Notes: generated by a model not told the origin, from the letters alone. DNA of 64,000 nt from Caldilineaceae bacterium (GCA_026645575.1 JAPKMW010000023.1:49872-113871); one strand, 5' to 3'; numbered from the stretch's first letter, positions 54,186 to 63,050 are shown. Program-made: numbers and translations.

Positions 54186-54222
54186 TTGTCACCCCCTCAG
54201 GACAGCAACTTGGAGTAAACTT

Positions 54223-57200
54223 ATGCCCGATTTGATCGGTCGCAAACTTGGTAAGTATGAATTGGTGGAGCGGTTGGGCCGTGGTGGGATGGCCGAGGTC
54301 TACAAGGCGTTTCAACCGGGCGTGGAACGGCATGTCGCCATCAAGGTGATGCACGGCCACCTGAGCGATAACGCTGAATTTGTGCAACGCTTTCAACGCG
54401 AAGCGCGCAGCATCGGCCAGTTGCAACATCCGCACATCAGTCGCGTCATCGACTTTGATGTGGAAGCCGATGTCTACTATATGGTGATGGAATACATCCA
54501 GGGCGGCACGCTTGACGGCTATTTAACCCAGAAAAAGGTGCTGCCGGTGGACGAAGCGGTGCGCATCACCCTGCAACTGGCCGACGCCCTGGCCTATGCC
54601 CACCAGCGGGGTATGATCCACCGCGACATCAAACCGGGCAATGTCATGTTTAGCGATGAGAGCCACAGCCACGCCCTGCTCACCGATTTTGGCATTGCCC
54701 GCCTGCTTGATGAGCAGATCAACATGACCATGACCGGCGCCCTGGTCGGCACGCCCAACTACATGAGTCCCGAAGCGGCGCGCGGGGAACCGTGTGACGC
54801 CCGTTCTGACATTTACAGCCTGGGGGTTGTCCTCTATGAACTGGTCACTGGGCGCACGCCCTATGCCGCCGATACGCCCTACAGCTTTCTGATGAAACAG
54901 GCCAATGAGCCGTTGCCGCCGCCCCGCACACTCAACCCGAAGTTGCCGGCCGCGGTCGAAACGATCTTGCTCAAGGCGCTGGCAAAGGAACCGAAGGCGC
55001 GCTACCAAAACGCCACCGAGTTTGCCACAGCGTTGCGTATGGCCCAAGCCGTACAGAGTGGAGCCTTAACCGGGAGTAGCATCATGAGCCAACCCAAACG
55101 TTCACGCACCCCCCTGGCGCTGGCCGCCGTTGGCGTTCTCGTCGTGGCCCTGGGGACGGTCTTTGCCCTCTTGCGTCTCGATAGCAGCGCCCCCGCGGTG
55201 TCAACAACCCCAGCGGCAACGGCAACAGTCGAAACGCTGGCTGCAGTTGCCACGGCCACCCAGCCCCCCACCTTTGCCCCCACGCCGGTGGCGGCTGCAC
55301 CGGTAACGCCGACCATTGCCACGGCGTTGACAATCACCGCCCCGTTGACAACGGCGGTCGCCATCAGCCCCAGCACAGCGGCGCCCCCGCTCACCAGCAC
55401 AGTCGTGGTGACCGCCGAGACGCCAATCACCACGACCGCGGCGGCGACTGTCACCACCGTGGCGACCGCAACACAGCCCGTGACCACCGTTACGCTGGCC
55501 CTTGCGCCCCTGGGGACGCTCCACTTTGTCGATACGGAGAGCGCCCGCGCCGGCGGCTTCCAACTAACGCTCAACCAGATGCGTTTGCCCCCGGCGGCTC
55601 ATCATTATGAACTTTGGCTGGTTGGTGACGGCGATGCTGCACTTCGGCTAGGGACTCCCGCCGTCGAGCAGGGGCGGATTCGTTACCAGGGCGAACATGA
55701 CCAGAGCTTGCTGGCCGATTATCACACCGCCGAGTTACGGGTTGTGCCGGATAGCGGCGACGGTGCGGGTGAAGTAGCGCTGGTCAGCCACCGGTCGCCG
55801 GCCCTGGTCGCCCCCCTGCGCGATCTGCTGGCGGGCAACGGCGCCGAGAGCGTCGGTCTTTTGCCCAATGCCAATGCCCAGTTGGCGATTGCTGTGCAGC
55901 ATGGCGGCTTTCTGGCTGATGCCCTGGCCGCAGCCAACTTTGACGAAGCGCGGCGCCATGCCGAGCATGTAGTCAATATCCTCGACGGCGCCGCAGGTAG
56001 CCATTACGGTGATCTCAACGGCGACGGACAGGCGCAAAATCCGGGTGATGGCTATGGCGTGCGCGCCTATTTGGCCGATGCCATCACCACCATTGACACG
56101 ATCATGACGGCTATCACCGACACAACGGCCCTGCCCTTTTACGCCGAGCGGGTGTTGACCACCAACCGCAATAGTCTGGCGGCGGTAACAGCCACCATTG
56201 AAAGCGCCCTCAAGGTCTTTGCCGCTGATACGGCGCAAGAGGCGCAACCCTTTGCCGCCGTGGTCAATACACAGCTTGCTGCCCTGCGCGACGGGCGCGA
56301 CCTGGATGAAAATGGCGTGATTGACCCGTTCCACAACGAAGGGGGGCTGCTGGCGGCCCAGGGCTATGCCCTTCGGCTGGCAGACTACGCCTTTGCCAAC
56401 CCCGCGGCAATCGCCCAGGCGACCGTTGCCGCCGCCCAGCAGCCTGTCGGCTTTTTGCGCTTTAGCGATGGCATCCCGGTCACCACCACTGCTGCCGCCA
56501 CCGGCGATGCCAGCTATGGCGGCGACAGTTACGGCGGCGGCTATGGCAATGACAATAACAACGACAGTGCGACCAGCGAAGCTGACAAGCCTGTTCCGGC
56601 CAGCCGCTTCACCCTGGAAGTCGATCACCTGCCGCTGCCGCCCGCCGGTAGCCAATATATTGTCTGGTTGGTTAACGACGAAGGGAAAGAACGTGTCCTG
56701 GGTGCGCTGCCACTCGCGGCTACTGCGCTTCTCACCGGCACGGCTGATGAGAATCTCTTACTGCGCTACAACCGGGTGCTGATTACCAGCGAACCCATTG
56801 GCGACCTGCCGGCCAGTCGCGGAGCGTCGATTCACTTTAGCAGTGAGCATACTGCCGCCTTTATGGCCCCCTTCCGCACGGCGCTCTTTGTCAGCGAACC
56901 CTACCAGACCGGGCTGCTCTCCGGCGCACGCCGCCAGATGACCATTGCCATTGCCCACAGCGGTTTTCTCGAAGATGCCTTGGATGCGGACCTGGCCGAG
57001 GCGCGGCGTCATGCCGAGCATATTATCAATGTCATCGAAGGCGAAACCGGCAAACACTTTGGCGATCTCGACGGCGATGGCATGGCGCAAGATCCGGGCG
57101 ATGGCTTTGGCGTGCGCCCCTATCTGGTTGCCGCCCGTGACGCCATGGCCCAAGCCACCGCCGCCATGACCGTCACCGCTGATAGCCGCTTCTTTGCTGA

Positions 57201-57462
57201 GCGCTATCTCGCTGCCAATGACCACACGTTGGTGTTGCTGGAAAAAGCGTATGAAAAGACGTTGCAAATCTTCGCCGCCGACACCGCCGATGAAGCCCGC
57301 CCCTTTGCCGCCGAGCTACGCGTCTTGCTCGACGCCGCGCTAAACGGGGAAGATGTGGACGGTAACGGCGTCGTTGATCCACTGGCAGATGAGGGGGGCA
57401 TTGTTGTGTTGTATGAGGCGGGGTTGTTATTGGGAGAATTTGCCATCTATTCCGCACCGTAA
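54223..57462 (+). CDS. Transmembrane Ser/Thr protein kinase with duplicated extracellular module
   Basis: 1,079 residues. The Hanks kinase domain (about 9-270) is complete: GRGGMAEVYK, Lys41, HRDIKPGN with Asp135, DFG with Asp155, and MSPEAARGE. One transmembrane helix (about 293-316) and a Thr/Ala/Pro-rich stalk follow. The outside part holds two related modules (about 430-755 and 795-1079). Each starts with an L-P-P-A/P-x-x-x-Y-x-x-W-L-V strand pair and ends with HAEH(V/I)-x-N-(I/V), then a Ca-loop-like DLNGDG or DLDGDG and PGDG(Y/F)GVR. This looks like a receptor kinase sensing an external ligand. A hairpin and a Rho-independent terminator close the transcript. Confidence 0.85.
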   Translation: MPDLIGRKLGKYELVERLGRGGMAEVYKAFQPGVERHVAIKVMHGHLSDNAEFVQRFQREARSIGQLQHPHISRVIDFDVEADVYYMVMEYIQGGTLDGYLTQKKVLPVDEAVRITLQLADALAYAHQRGMIHRDIKPGNVMFSDESHSHALLTDFGIARLLDEQINMTMTGALVGTPNYMSPEAARGEPCDARSDIYSLGVVLYELVTGRTPYAADTPYSFLMKQANEPLPPPRTLNPKLPAAVETILLKALAKEPKARYQNATEFATALRMAQAVQSGALTGSSIMSQPKRSRTPLALAAVGVLVVALGTVFALLRLDSSAPAVSTTPAATATVETLAAVATATQPPTFAPTPVAAAPVTPTIATALTITAPLTTAVAISPSTAAPPLTSTVVVTAETPITTTAAATVTTVATATQPVTTVTLALAPLGTLHFVDTESARAGGFQLTLNQMRLPPAAHHYELWLVGDGDAALRLGTPAVEQGRIRYQGEHDQSLLADYHTAELRVVPDSGDGAGEVALVSHRSPALVAPLRDLLAGNGAESVGLLPNANAQLAIAVQHGGFLADALAAANFDEARRHAEHVVNILDGAAGSHYGDLNGDGQAQNPGDGYGVRAYLADAITTIDTIMTAITDTTALPFYAERVLTTNRNSLAAVTATIESALKVFAADTAQEAQPFAAVVNTQLAALRDGRDLDENGVIDPFHNEGGLLAAQGYALRLADYAFANPAAIAQATVAAAQQPVGFLRFSDGIPVTTTAAATGDASYGGDSYGGGYGNDNNNDSATSEADKPVPASRFTLEVDHLPLPPAGSQYIVWLVNDEGKERVLGALPLAATALLTGTADENLLLRYNRVLITSEPIGDLPASRGASIHFSSEHTAAFMAPFRTALFVSEPYQTGLLSGARRQMTIAIAHSGFLEDALDADLAEARRHAEHIINVIEGETGKHFGDLDGDGMAQDPGDGFGVRPYLVAARDAMAQATAAMTVTADSRFFAERYLAANDHTLVLLEKAYEKTLQIFAADTADEARPFAAELRVLLDAALNGEDVDGNGVVDPLADEGGIVVLYEAGLLLGEFAIYSAP

Positions 57463-57529
57463 GCGTGCGTTGCACGGGTCAATCGATGCTGCTGTCATGT
57501 GAGCTTCTGTGCCCCGTGCAACGCACGCT
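57462..57529. repeat. Perfect 17-bp inverted repeat after the kinase gene
   Basis: Arms 57462-57478 and 57513-57529 pair without mismatch, loop 34 nt. The left arm starts on the last base of the stop codon. Confidence 0.85.
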
Positions 57530-57546
57530 GCTGAATCTCTTCTATC

Positions 57547-57582
57547 TTGTGCGCCGGTTTGACAATCGGCGCACAATTTTTT
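57547..57582 (+). terminator. Rho-independent terminator of the kinase transcript
   Basis: A 10-bp GC-rich stem (57547-57556/57567-57576) with a 10-nt loop is followed directly by six Ts (57577-57582). Confidence 0.82.
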
Positions 57583-57648
57583 ATGATAGGAGTTATTGTC
57601 TCATGATCCAAAACTGTCCCACGATACAAGACGCAACGGGATTAGCCA

Positions 57649-58434
57649 ATGAGTATGAATGTTCAATCCATTACCCGTGCTTTCACCCTCTTGCGCACCA
57701 TCGCCCAACACCCTGAAGGCATTAGCGTGACCGATTTGGCGCGCCAGACCAAGCTGCACAAGAGTACCGTCTCGCGCTTGATCCTGACCCTAGAAGGAGA
57801 GCGAGCCGTGGATCGCCACGATGGTACATTGCACATCGGCACAGGCATCGCCGAACTGGTGGCAACGGCGATCCATCCGGCGACCTTGACGGCATTGGTC
57901 CATCCCTATTTGCGCTCACTTGTCAACACCGTCAATGAGACGGCAGGGCTTTGCATTCCCGAAGACGATTACGCCTTCTATATTGACCAAGTTCTGACCG
58001 ATCACTATATTCAAATTCGCAACTGGACAGGTGAACGGTATGCGCTCCACACCGTTTCTTCGGGCAAGCTCTTTCTGGCATATGCGGCGGAAGAACGCAT
58101 TGCCCAATACCTGAGCCGGCCCCTTGCGGCCACAACAGCGCGCACCATTACTGATCCGGTTGCTCTCCGTCGCCATTTGGCAATGATCCGCAAACAGGGC
58201 TATGATTGGTCCTTTGAAGAGTTTACCGAAGGGTTGGCCGTCCTTTCGGCGCCGATCTTCGACGCCCAAGGGGCGGCGATCGCCTCGATCTATGTGTGTG
58301 GACCAACCTTACGCTTCCCGCCGGAAGGCAAACAGAACGAAATTACGGCGCTGGTCGTCGGCGCCTGCCAGGAAGTGAGCAAGCGTATTGCGGCGCGCCA
58401 GCTTCCACTGAGTCACGAAGGATTATCAGTTTAA
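57649..58434 (+). CDS. IclR-family transcriptional regulator
   Basis: 261 residues. The N-terminal winged helix is typical (SITRAFTLLRTIAQHPEGIS, LARQTKLHKSTVSRLI), followed by the IclR effector domain (about 80-250) with GERYALHTVSSGKLFLAY and SAPIFDAQGAAIASI. IclR proteins sense small acids or C1/aromatic metabolites. It stands 24 bp before the MTHFR_C gene in the same direction, so it probably controls the C1-folate genes. ATG 57655 is an alternative start; the RBS is weak. Confidence 0.88.
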   Translation: MSMNVQSITRAFTLLRTIAQHPEGISVTDLARQTKLHKSTVSRLILTLEGERAVDRHDGTLHIGTGIAELVATAIHPATLTALVHPYLRSLVNTVNETAGLCIPEDDYAFYIDQVLTDHYIQIRNWTGERYALHTVSSGKLFLAYAAEERIAQYLSRPLAATTARTITDPVALRRHLAMIRKQGYDWSFEEFTEGLAVLSAPIFDAQGAAIASIYVCGPTLRFPPEGKQNEITALVVGACQEVSKRIAARQLPLSHEGLSV

Positions 58435-58458
58435 CCAGATCGCAAAAGGATGGACGCC

Positions 58459-58974
58459 ATGACAACTATGCTGAAAGAAGCCAAACGCTGGCCCGGCAGC
58501 GAATGGCTGAAAGATCATCCCAAAGTATTAGAAAAAGTCTACGACGGGGCCAAAGTTACGCTCGAATGGCTTTACCCTGTTCTTAAGCGCATTAGCCCAA
58601 CCTTCACCGAGAAATTTATGATCTGGAATGAAGAGATCGCCAAGGGCTACCTCTTCAACTGCCAGATGTGCGGCCAGTGCATTCTTCACAGCACTGGCAT
58701 GACCTGCCCAATGAATTGTCCCAAAAATCTGCGCAATGGCCCCTGTGGCGGCGTGCGTCATAATGGCCATTGCGAGGTGATCCCAGAGCGCATGTGTGTC
58801 TGGGTGCAGGCGTGGGAACGCAGCAAGGCCATGCCGATCTACGGCAAGGAGATTATCTGGTTGCAGCCGCCGGTGAATCGTTCGCTACAAGGGACATCGG
58901 CCTGGATCAATATGTTTGAAGGAATCGATCAGAAGACACCGGCAGGGTGGGTGTCGGTGGCGGAGTTGGAATAA
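58459..58974 (+). CDS. MTHFR_C domain protein (MetV-like partner of methylene-THF reductase)
   Basis: 171 residues from ATG 58459, preferred over 58450 because AAAAGGA (58444-58450) then has proper spacing. The Cys-rich core CQMCGQCILHSTGMTC, PMNCPKNLRNGPCGG is the signature of the methylene-tetrahydrofolate reductase C-terminal (PF12225) family. In acetogens the MetV protein with this motif forms a complex with MetF. A matching MetF gene lies 1.7 kb downstream, so this pair probably makes the catalytic unit that forms methyl-THF. Confidence 0.85.
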   Translation: MTTMLKEAKRWPGSEWLKDHPKVLEKVYDGAKVTLEWLYPVLKRISPTFTEKFMIWNEEIAKGYLFNCQMCGQCILHSTGMTCPMNCPKNLRNGPCGGVRHNGHCEVIPERMCVWVQAWERSKAMPIYGKEIIWLQPPVNRSLQGTSAWINMFEGIDQKTPAGWVSVAELE

Positions 58975-58980
58975 TTGGGT

Positions 58981-59047
58981 GATTCGGTGAGTGGGTAATG
59001 TGGTGCTTTCGACAAGCTCAAGCACCACATTACCCACTCACCGAATC
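58981..59047. repeat. Perfect 28-bp inverted repeat
   Basis: Arms 58981-59008 and 59020-59047 pair without mismatch, loop 11 nt. The tip CTTTCGACAAGCTCAAG matches the tip of the 54131 hairpin. Confidence 0.9.
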
Positions 59048-59072
59048 CTACACATAAAGATAGGATGACAAA

Positions 59073-60032
59073 ATGAACACAGTTGTGAAATCACCGACCA
59101 AAACAGTGTTGATTGGGGCGGATCAGCCGTTTGCGATTATTGGCGAACGAATCAACCCGACGGGGCGCAAGAAGTTGGAAGCGGAGATGTTGGCGGGCGA
59201 CTTTAGCCGCGTGCTACGCGATGCCCAGGCGCAGATCGATGCCGGCGCCCATATTTTGGACATCAATGTCGGCGTCACCAGCGTCGAGCCGCACAAGACC
59301 GAGCCGGATCTGATGGTCAAGGTCATCCAACTGGTACAGTCGGTCACAGATGCGCCGCTTTGTATTGACAGCAGCGTGGTGCCGGCGTTGATTGCCGGGA
59401 TTGGGGTTGCCAAGGGACGCCCGATCATCAACAGCGTCACCGGCGAAGAGGATCGACTGGAGACAATTTTACCGGTAGTGGCCGAGTACAATGTGCCGGT
59501 CATTGCCATTAGCAACGACGAGAACGGCATTAGCTATGACCCGAAGGTGCGCTTTGCCGTCGCCAAGAAGATTGTCGAGCGGGCTGCGCGCTATGGCATC
59601 AAGCCGGAGGACATTCTGGTTGACCCATTAGCGATGCCGGTCGGTGCGGTTGCCACGGCGGGGCATGATCTCTTTACCATGGTACGCATGGTGCGCGAGG
59701 AGTTGGGCTGTAACACGGTCTGCGGCGCCAGCAATATCAGCTTTGGCATGCCCAACCGTCCCCTGCTCAATGCCACCTTTGTCGCGATGGCGATTGCCGC
59801 CGGGATGCCCTGCGCCATCACCAACCCGCTGGAACATGAGATCCGCAATTCCATCTATGCCGCCGATGTGCTCATGGGCCATGACCCCGACATGAATTAC
59901 CTGATGGCAATGCGCAAGTTAGAAAAGGAAAAGCAGGCCGCCAGCGGACAAGCAGTCACAGCCGTGGCCGCGGCGGCCGATGACCGTCGTGCGGCGCGCG
60001 AAGCGCGTCGCACCGCACGGGAAAATCGGTAA
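59073..60032 (+). CDS. Methyltetrahydrofolate methyltransferase (pterin-binding, AcsE/MtvH-like)
   Basis: 319 residues forming a DHPS-like TIM barrel: IIGERINPTGRKK at the pterin-site entry, AHILDINVGVTS, LCIDSSVVPAL, GRPIINSVTGEE, ISNDENG, ILVDPLAMPVG and SNISFGMPNRP. This matches methyl-THF:corrinoid methyltransferases (AcsE and the barrel of MetH) rather than true dihydropteroate synthase. The C-terminal 35 residues are charged and Ala-rich and go beyond the barrel. The corrinoid protein that would accept or give the methyl group is not encoded here. Confidence 0.85.
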   Translation: MNTVVKSPTKTVLIGADQPFAIIGERINPTGRKKLEAEMLAGDFSRVLRDAQAQIDAGAHILDINVGVTSVEPHKTEPDLMVKVIQLVQSVTDAPLCIDSSVVPALIAGIGVAKGRPIINSVTGEEDRLETILPVVAEYNVPVIAISNDENGISYDPKVRFAVAKKIVERAARYGIKPEDILVDPLAMPVGAVATAGHDLFTMVRMVREELGCNTVCGASNISFGMPNRPLLNATFVAMAIAAGMPCAITNPLEHEIRNSIYAADVLMGHDPDMNYLMAMRKLEKEKQAASGQAVTAVAAAADDRRAAREARRTARENR

Positions 60033-60036
60033 AAGA

Positions 60037-60139
60037 AAGGTAACACGGATGGCTGCGCCTTTCGAGCAGGCGCACCCTATACCAAAAGGGAGGAACACGG
60101 AAGAAGTATCTGTGTTCCTCCCTATCCGTGTTACCTTTG
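60037..60139. repeat. Three-way-junction repeat element, second example
   Basis: A perfect 15-bp outer stem (60037-60051/60125-60139) encloses two hairpins: a 5-bp stem 60056-60060/60070-60074 and an 11-bp stem 60089-60099/60113-60123. The layout equals that at 15663-15774 with unrelated sequence. It fills most of the gap between the methyltransferase and DinB-like genes. Confidence 0.82.
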
Positions 60140-60177
60140 ATGGTTTTGATGATTGTGAAGAAGAGTGAGAAGATCAC

Positions 60178-60660
60178 ATGCCACACGAAGCGCCCCAAAT
60201 TGCACTGGTCATTGCGCGCATTGCCGGGGAAATCATGGCAAAAATCGCCACGCTGAGTGACGAACAACTGAACCAGCCGTTGCCCATTCCAGACGCCAAT
60301 ACGCTCTTTGCGATTGCCACCCACGCCGTTGGCATGGGGGAGTTTTGGGTACTGACCCTGGTGGGGGATCGGCCCAGTAAACGCAATCGGTCGGCGGAAT
60401 TTCTGGCAGTGGGCGAGGGGAAAGCATTGCTGGCGCGCTATCAACAGTGGGTTGACGACACCCATACGTTGCTGGCTACCCTACCAGCGGCAGAGATGGA
60501 ACGCATTGTCGAACCGCCCTTTGAATTTCGTAGCACCGGCGGGCTACAAGATGGGCCGCTCACCGTGCGCGATTGCCTGTTGCATGTGGTGGAGCATACG
60601 GCAACGCACCTGGGCCATATTCAACTCACCGCCGATTTACTACAAAGTGGGTCTATATGA
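60178..60660 (+). CDS. DinB-like metal-binding protein
   Basis: 160 residues of a four-helix DinB/YfiT-type fold. The three metal-site His are visible: one in ATHAVGMGEFW near residue 46 and two in VVEHTATHLGHIQ near residue 145. Members act as thiol-dependent S-transferases (bacillithiol or mycothiol) or are uncharacterised. Its stop overlaps the MetF start by 4 bp, an unusual partner for a folate enzyme. Confidence 0.8.
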   Translation: MPHEAPQIALVIARIAGEIMAKIATLSDEQLNQPLPIPDANTLFAIATHAVGMGEFWVLTLVGDRPSKRNRSAEFLAVGEGKALLARYQQWVDDTHTLLATLPAAEMERIVEPPFEFRSTGGLQDGPLTVRDCLLHVVEHTATHLGHIQLTADLLQSGSI

Positions 60661-61703
60661 CAACACGAAACTTACAACGCAGTCACTTTGAATTACCGGA
60701 TCTCCAGCGGCTCCCCACTGAATTTAAAGATCTGCCGAATGCCAGTGAACGGCCCCTGCGCGCCGACACTCGGTTGGAACGGGTATTGCGGTCGGGGCGC
60801 TTTGCCGTGACCGCCGAATTGAACGCGCCCGACAGCGCCAACCCGGAGGATGTCTATCGCAATGCGCTGGTATTGGCGGCGGTCTGCGACGGCATCAACG
60901 CCACCGACGGCTCTGGCGCCAACTGTCACATGAGCAGTTTGGGCTGTTGCGCCTTATTGACCCGCGCCGGCTATGAACCCGTTTTCCAAGTCAGTTGTCG
61001 CGACCGCAATCGCATTGCCATGCAGGGCGATCTGTTGGGCGCAGCGGCGTTGGGTATCAAGAATGTCCTTTGCCTCACCGGCGACGATGTAACGGCGGGG
61101 GATCAGCCGGAAGCCAAACGCGTCTTCGACTTCGACAGTTTACAATTACTGCGCACGGCCCGCATTATGCGCGACAAGGGGGTCTTTCTCAGTGGCCGCA
61201 AATTGACGACGCCCCCCCGCTTTTTCTTGGGCGCGGCCGAAAACCCCTTTGCCCCGCCCTATGATTGGCGACCGCTTCGGTTGGCGAAAAAGATTGAAGC
61301 CGGCGCCGATTTTATTCAGACCCAATATTGTTTCGACCTACCCCGGCTCCAAAGCTTTATGCAACGGGTGCGCGATCTGGGGTTGCATGAAAAGGTCTAT
61401 CTGCTGATTGGCGTTGGCCCCCTGCGCTCGGATAAAGTGGCAGAGTTTATGCGCACCAAAGTGCCGGGCGTCTGGATTCCTGATGAAGTGGTGGCGCGGC
61501 TAACCAAGACGCCGAAAAAGCAGCAGGCCGAAGAGGGCAAACGCATCTGCATTGAGATCATCCAACAGGTGCGCGACATCGCCGGGGTGCATGGCGTCCA
61601 TATCATGGCCTATCGCCAGGAAGAGACCGTCGCCGAGATTGTCGAACGGGCGGGGCTGTTGACAGGCCAACGGATGCGCCAAACAGAACCGCATGGTGCG
61701 TGA
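60657..61703 (+). CDS. metF: Methylenetetrahydrofolate reductase
   Basis: 348 residues from ATG 60657, which overlaps the DinB-like stop (ATGA); the frame is open to 60573 inside that gene. FAVTAELNAPDS at the barrel start, a DGINATDGSG segment, GIKNVLCLTGDDVTAGD, FFLGAAENPFAPP and GADFIQTQYCFDL are conserved MetF blocks. The sequence is of the acetogen-like short type that works with a MetV partner, which is encoded at 58459. It reduces methylene-THF to methyl-THF for methionine synthesis or runs in reverse for methyl-group oxidation. Confidence 0.88.
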   Translation: MTTRNLQRSHFELPDLQRLPTEFKDLPNASERPLRADTRLERVLRSGRFAVTAELNAPDSANPEDVYRNALVLAAVCDGINATDGSGANCHMSSLGCCALLTRAGYEPVFQVSCRDRNRIAMQGDLLGAAALGIKNVLCLTGDDVTAGDQPEAKRVFDFDSLQLLRTARIMRDKGVFLSGRKLTTPPRFFLGAAENPFAPPYDWRPLRLAKKIEAGADFIQTQYCFDLPRLQSFMQRVRDLGLHEKVYLLIGVGPLRSDKVAEFMRTKVPGVWIPDEVVARLTKTPKKQQAEEGKRICIEIIQQVRDIAGVHGVHIMAYRQEETVAEIVERAGLLTGQRMRQTEPHGA

Positions 61704-61733
61704 TTGACGGAACGGTCTTCGCAGGAAAACCCG

Positions 61734-63050
61734 ATGGATGTATTGAGCTTTATTCATGAACTAACTTGGGCGGATCTACCGCCTGTAATCCAACAACAGG
61801 CGCGGCGCTGTTTGCTCGATACGATAGGGGCGGCGTTGGGTGGGCGCAAGACGGCAGTGTCGGCCATTATTTATGACTACGCGGCCACGGTCTATGGCGG
61901 CGGCGAAGCGCGCCTTTGGTGGGATGGGCGGACGGTCTCACCGCCAGGGGCCGCACTCGCTCACGCCACGACCATTGATTCACTTGACATTCATGATGGG
62001 CATCCGTTAACGAAAGGTCACGCCGGTGCAGCCGTTGTCCCGGCGCTCTTTGCGTTTTTAAACGATGATCAGCCAGTTACTGGTCAGGAATTCCTGACGC
62101 GCCTTGTCATCGGCTATGAGGTGGCCCTGCGCGCCGGGATCACGCTGCACGCCACTGCCTGTGACTATCACACCTCCGGCGCCTGGAATGCGCTCGGCTG
62201 TGCGGCAGTTGGGGCACGAGCCTTGGGTTTGAATCGGGAGCAAACCCGCCATGCTTTGGGCATTGCCGAATATTATGGCCCCCGTTCCCAAATGATGCGC
62301 TGTATCGATCACCCGACGATGGTCAAAGATGGCAGCGGCTGGGGCGCGATGACTGGGGTCAGCGCCGCATTGCTGGCACAAAAAGGCTTTACCGGCGCAC
62401 CGGCCGTAACGGTCGAATATCCCGAAGCGGCGCCCTTTTGGCAAACACTGGCGACGGAGTGGGAAATTCTGGGCCAATATGTGAAGCCTCATGCCGTCTG
62501 TCGCTGGGCACAACCGGCGATTGAAGCGGTGGTCGCTTTGCAACAGGTGCATCACCTTGCCGTAGAAACGATCGAGCAGGTAATAGTGCGCACGTTTCAC
62601 CAGGCCGTGCGACTGAATATGCGCCGTCCCCAAGATAGCGACCAAGCGCAATACAGCCTCCCCTTTCCTGTGGCAGCGGCGTTAGTTTATGGTAAACTAG
62701 GAGGCAGCGAATTGACCGGCGCCGCCCTTGTCGATCCGGCGGTGTTGGCGCTGGTGGACAAAGTGGTGTTGATCGAAGATGACACATTCAACGCCCACTT
62801 CCCGGCGCGGCGCTTTGCCGAGGTGACGATTACCACAAAGGATGGTCGATCTTACGGTTCACCGGCGACCGAGGCGCGTTGGAACAGCACCGATCCTCCC
62901 GCCGACGAATATCTGTTGGCTAAATTTCGCTGGCTGGCGACGGCGTTGTTGTCACCGACAGTGGTTGCTGAACTGGAAGAAGCGCTCTGGAATTGTGCAG
63001 AAGCAGCGGATATGAGTGGGTTGGTTAAGCGAACACTACAACGGATTTAG
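61734..63050 (+). CDS. MmgE/PrpD family protein
   Basis: 438 residues from ATG 61734 (GCAGGAAAA upstream). The pattern CLLDTIGAALGGR, then IDSLDIHDGHPLTKGHAGAAVVPAL, and the helical first domain with GALGIAEYYGP-like text, match the MmgE/PrpD (2-methylcitrate dehydratase) family. The usual D-D-x-H is present as DIHDGH. Real substrates vary widely in this family (2-methylcitrate, aconitate, others), so the function is not fixed. It follows metF by 30 bp and may be in the same transcript. Confidence 0.85.
   Translation: MDVLSFIHELTWADLPPVIQQQARRCLLDTIGAALGGRKTAVSAIIYDYAATVYGGGEARLWWDGRTVSPPGAALAHATTIDSLDIHDGHPLTKGHAGAAVVPALFAFLNDDQPVTGQEFLTRLVIGYEVALRAGITLHATACDYHTSGAWNALGCAAVGARALGLNREQTRHALGIAEYYGPRSQMMRCIDHPTMVKDGSGWGAMTGVSAALLAQKGFTGAPAVTVEYPEAAPFWQTLATEWEILGQYVKPHAVCRWAQPAIEAVVALQQVHHLAVETIEQVIVRTFHQAVRLNMRRPQDSDQAQYSLPFPVAAALVYGKLGGSELTGAALVDPAVLALVDKVVLIEDDTFNAHFPARRFAEVTITTKDGRSYGSPATEARWNSTDPPADEYLLAKFRWLATALLSPTVVAELEEALWNCAEAADMSGLVKRTLQRI

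Noticed and set aside
55735..56655. 306-residue minus-strand ORF opposite the kinase's outer part
   Set aside because: Shadow of a repetitive Ala/Asp/Gly-rich sequence; no RBS or motif.
60573..60656. Upstream start for MetF inside the DinB-like gene
   Set aside because: An ATGA overlap at 60657 is the standard coupled start and the added residues are unlike MetF.
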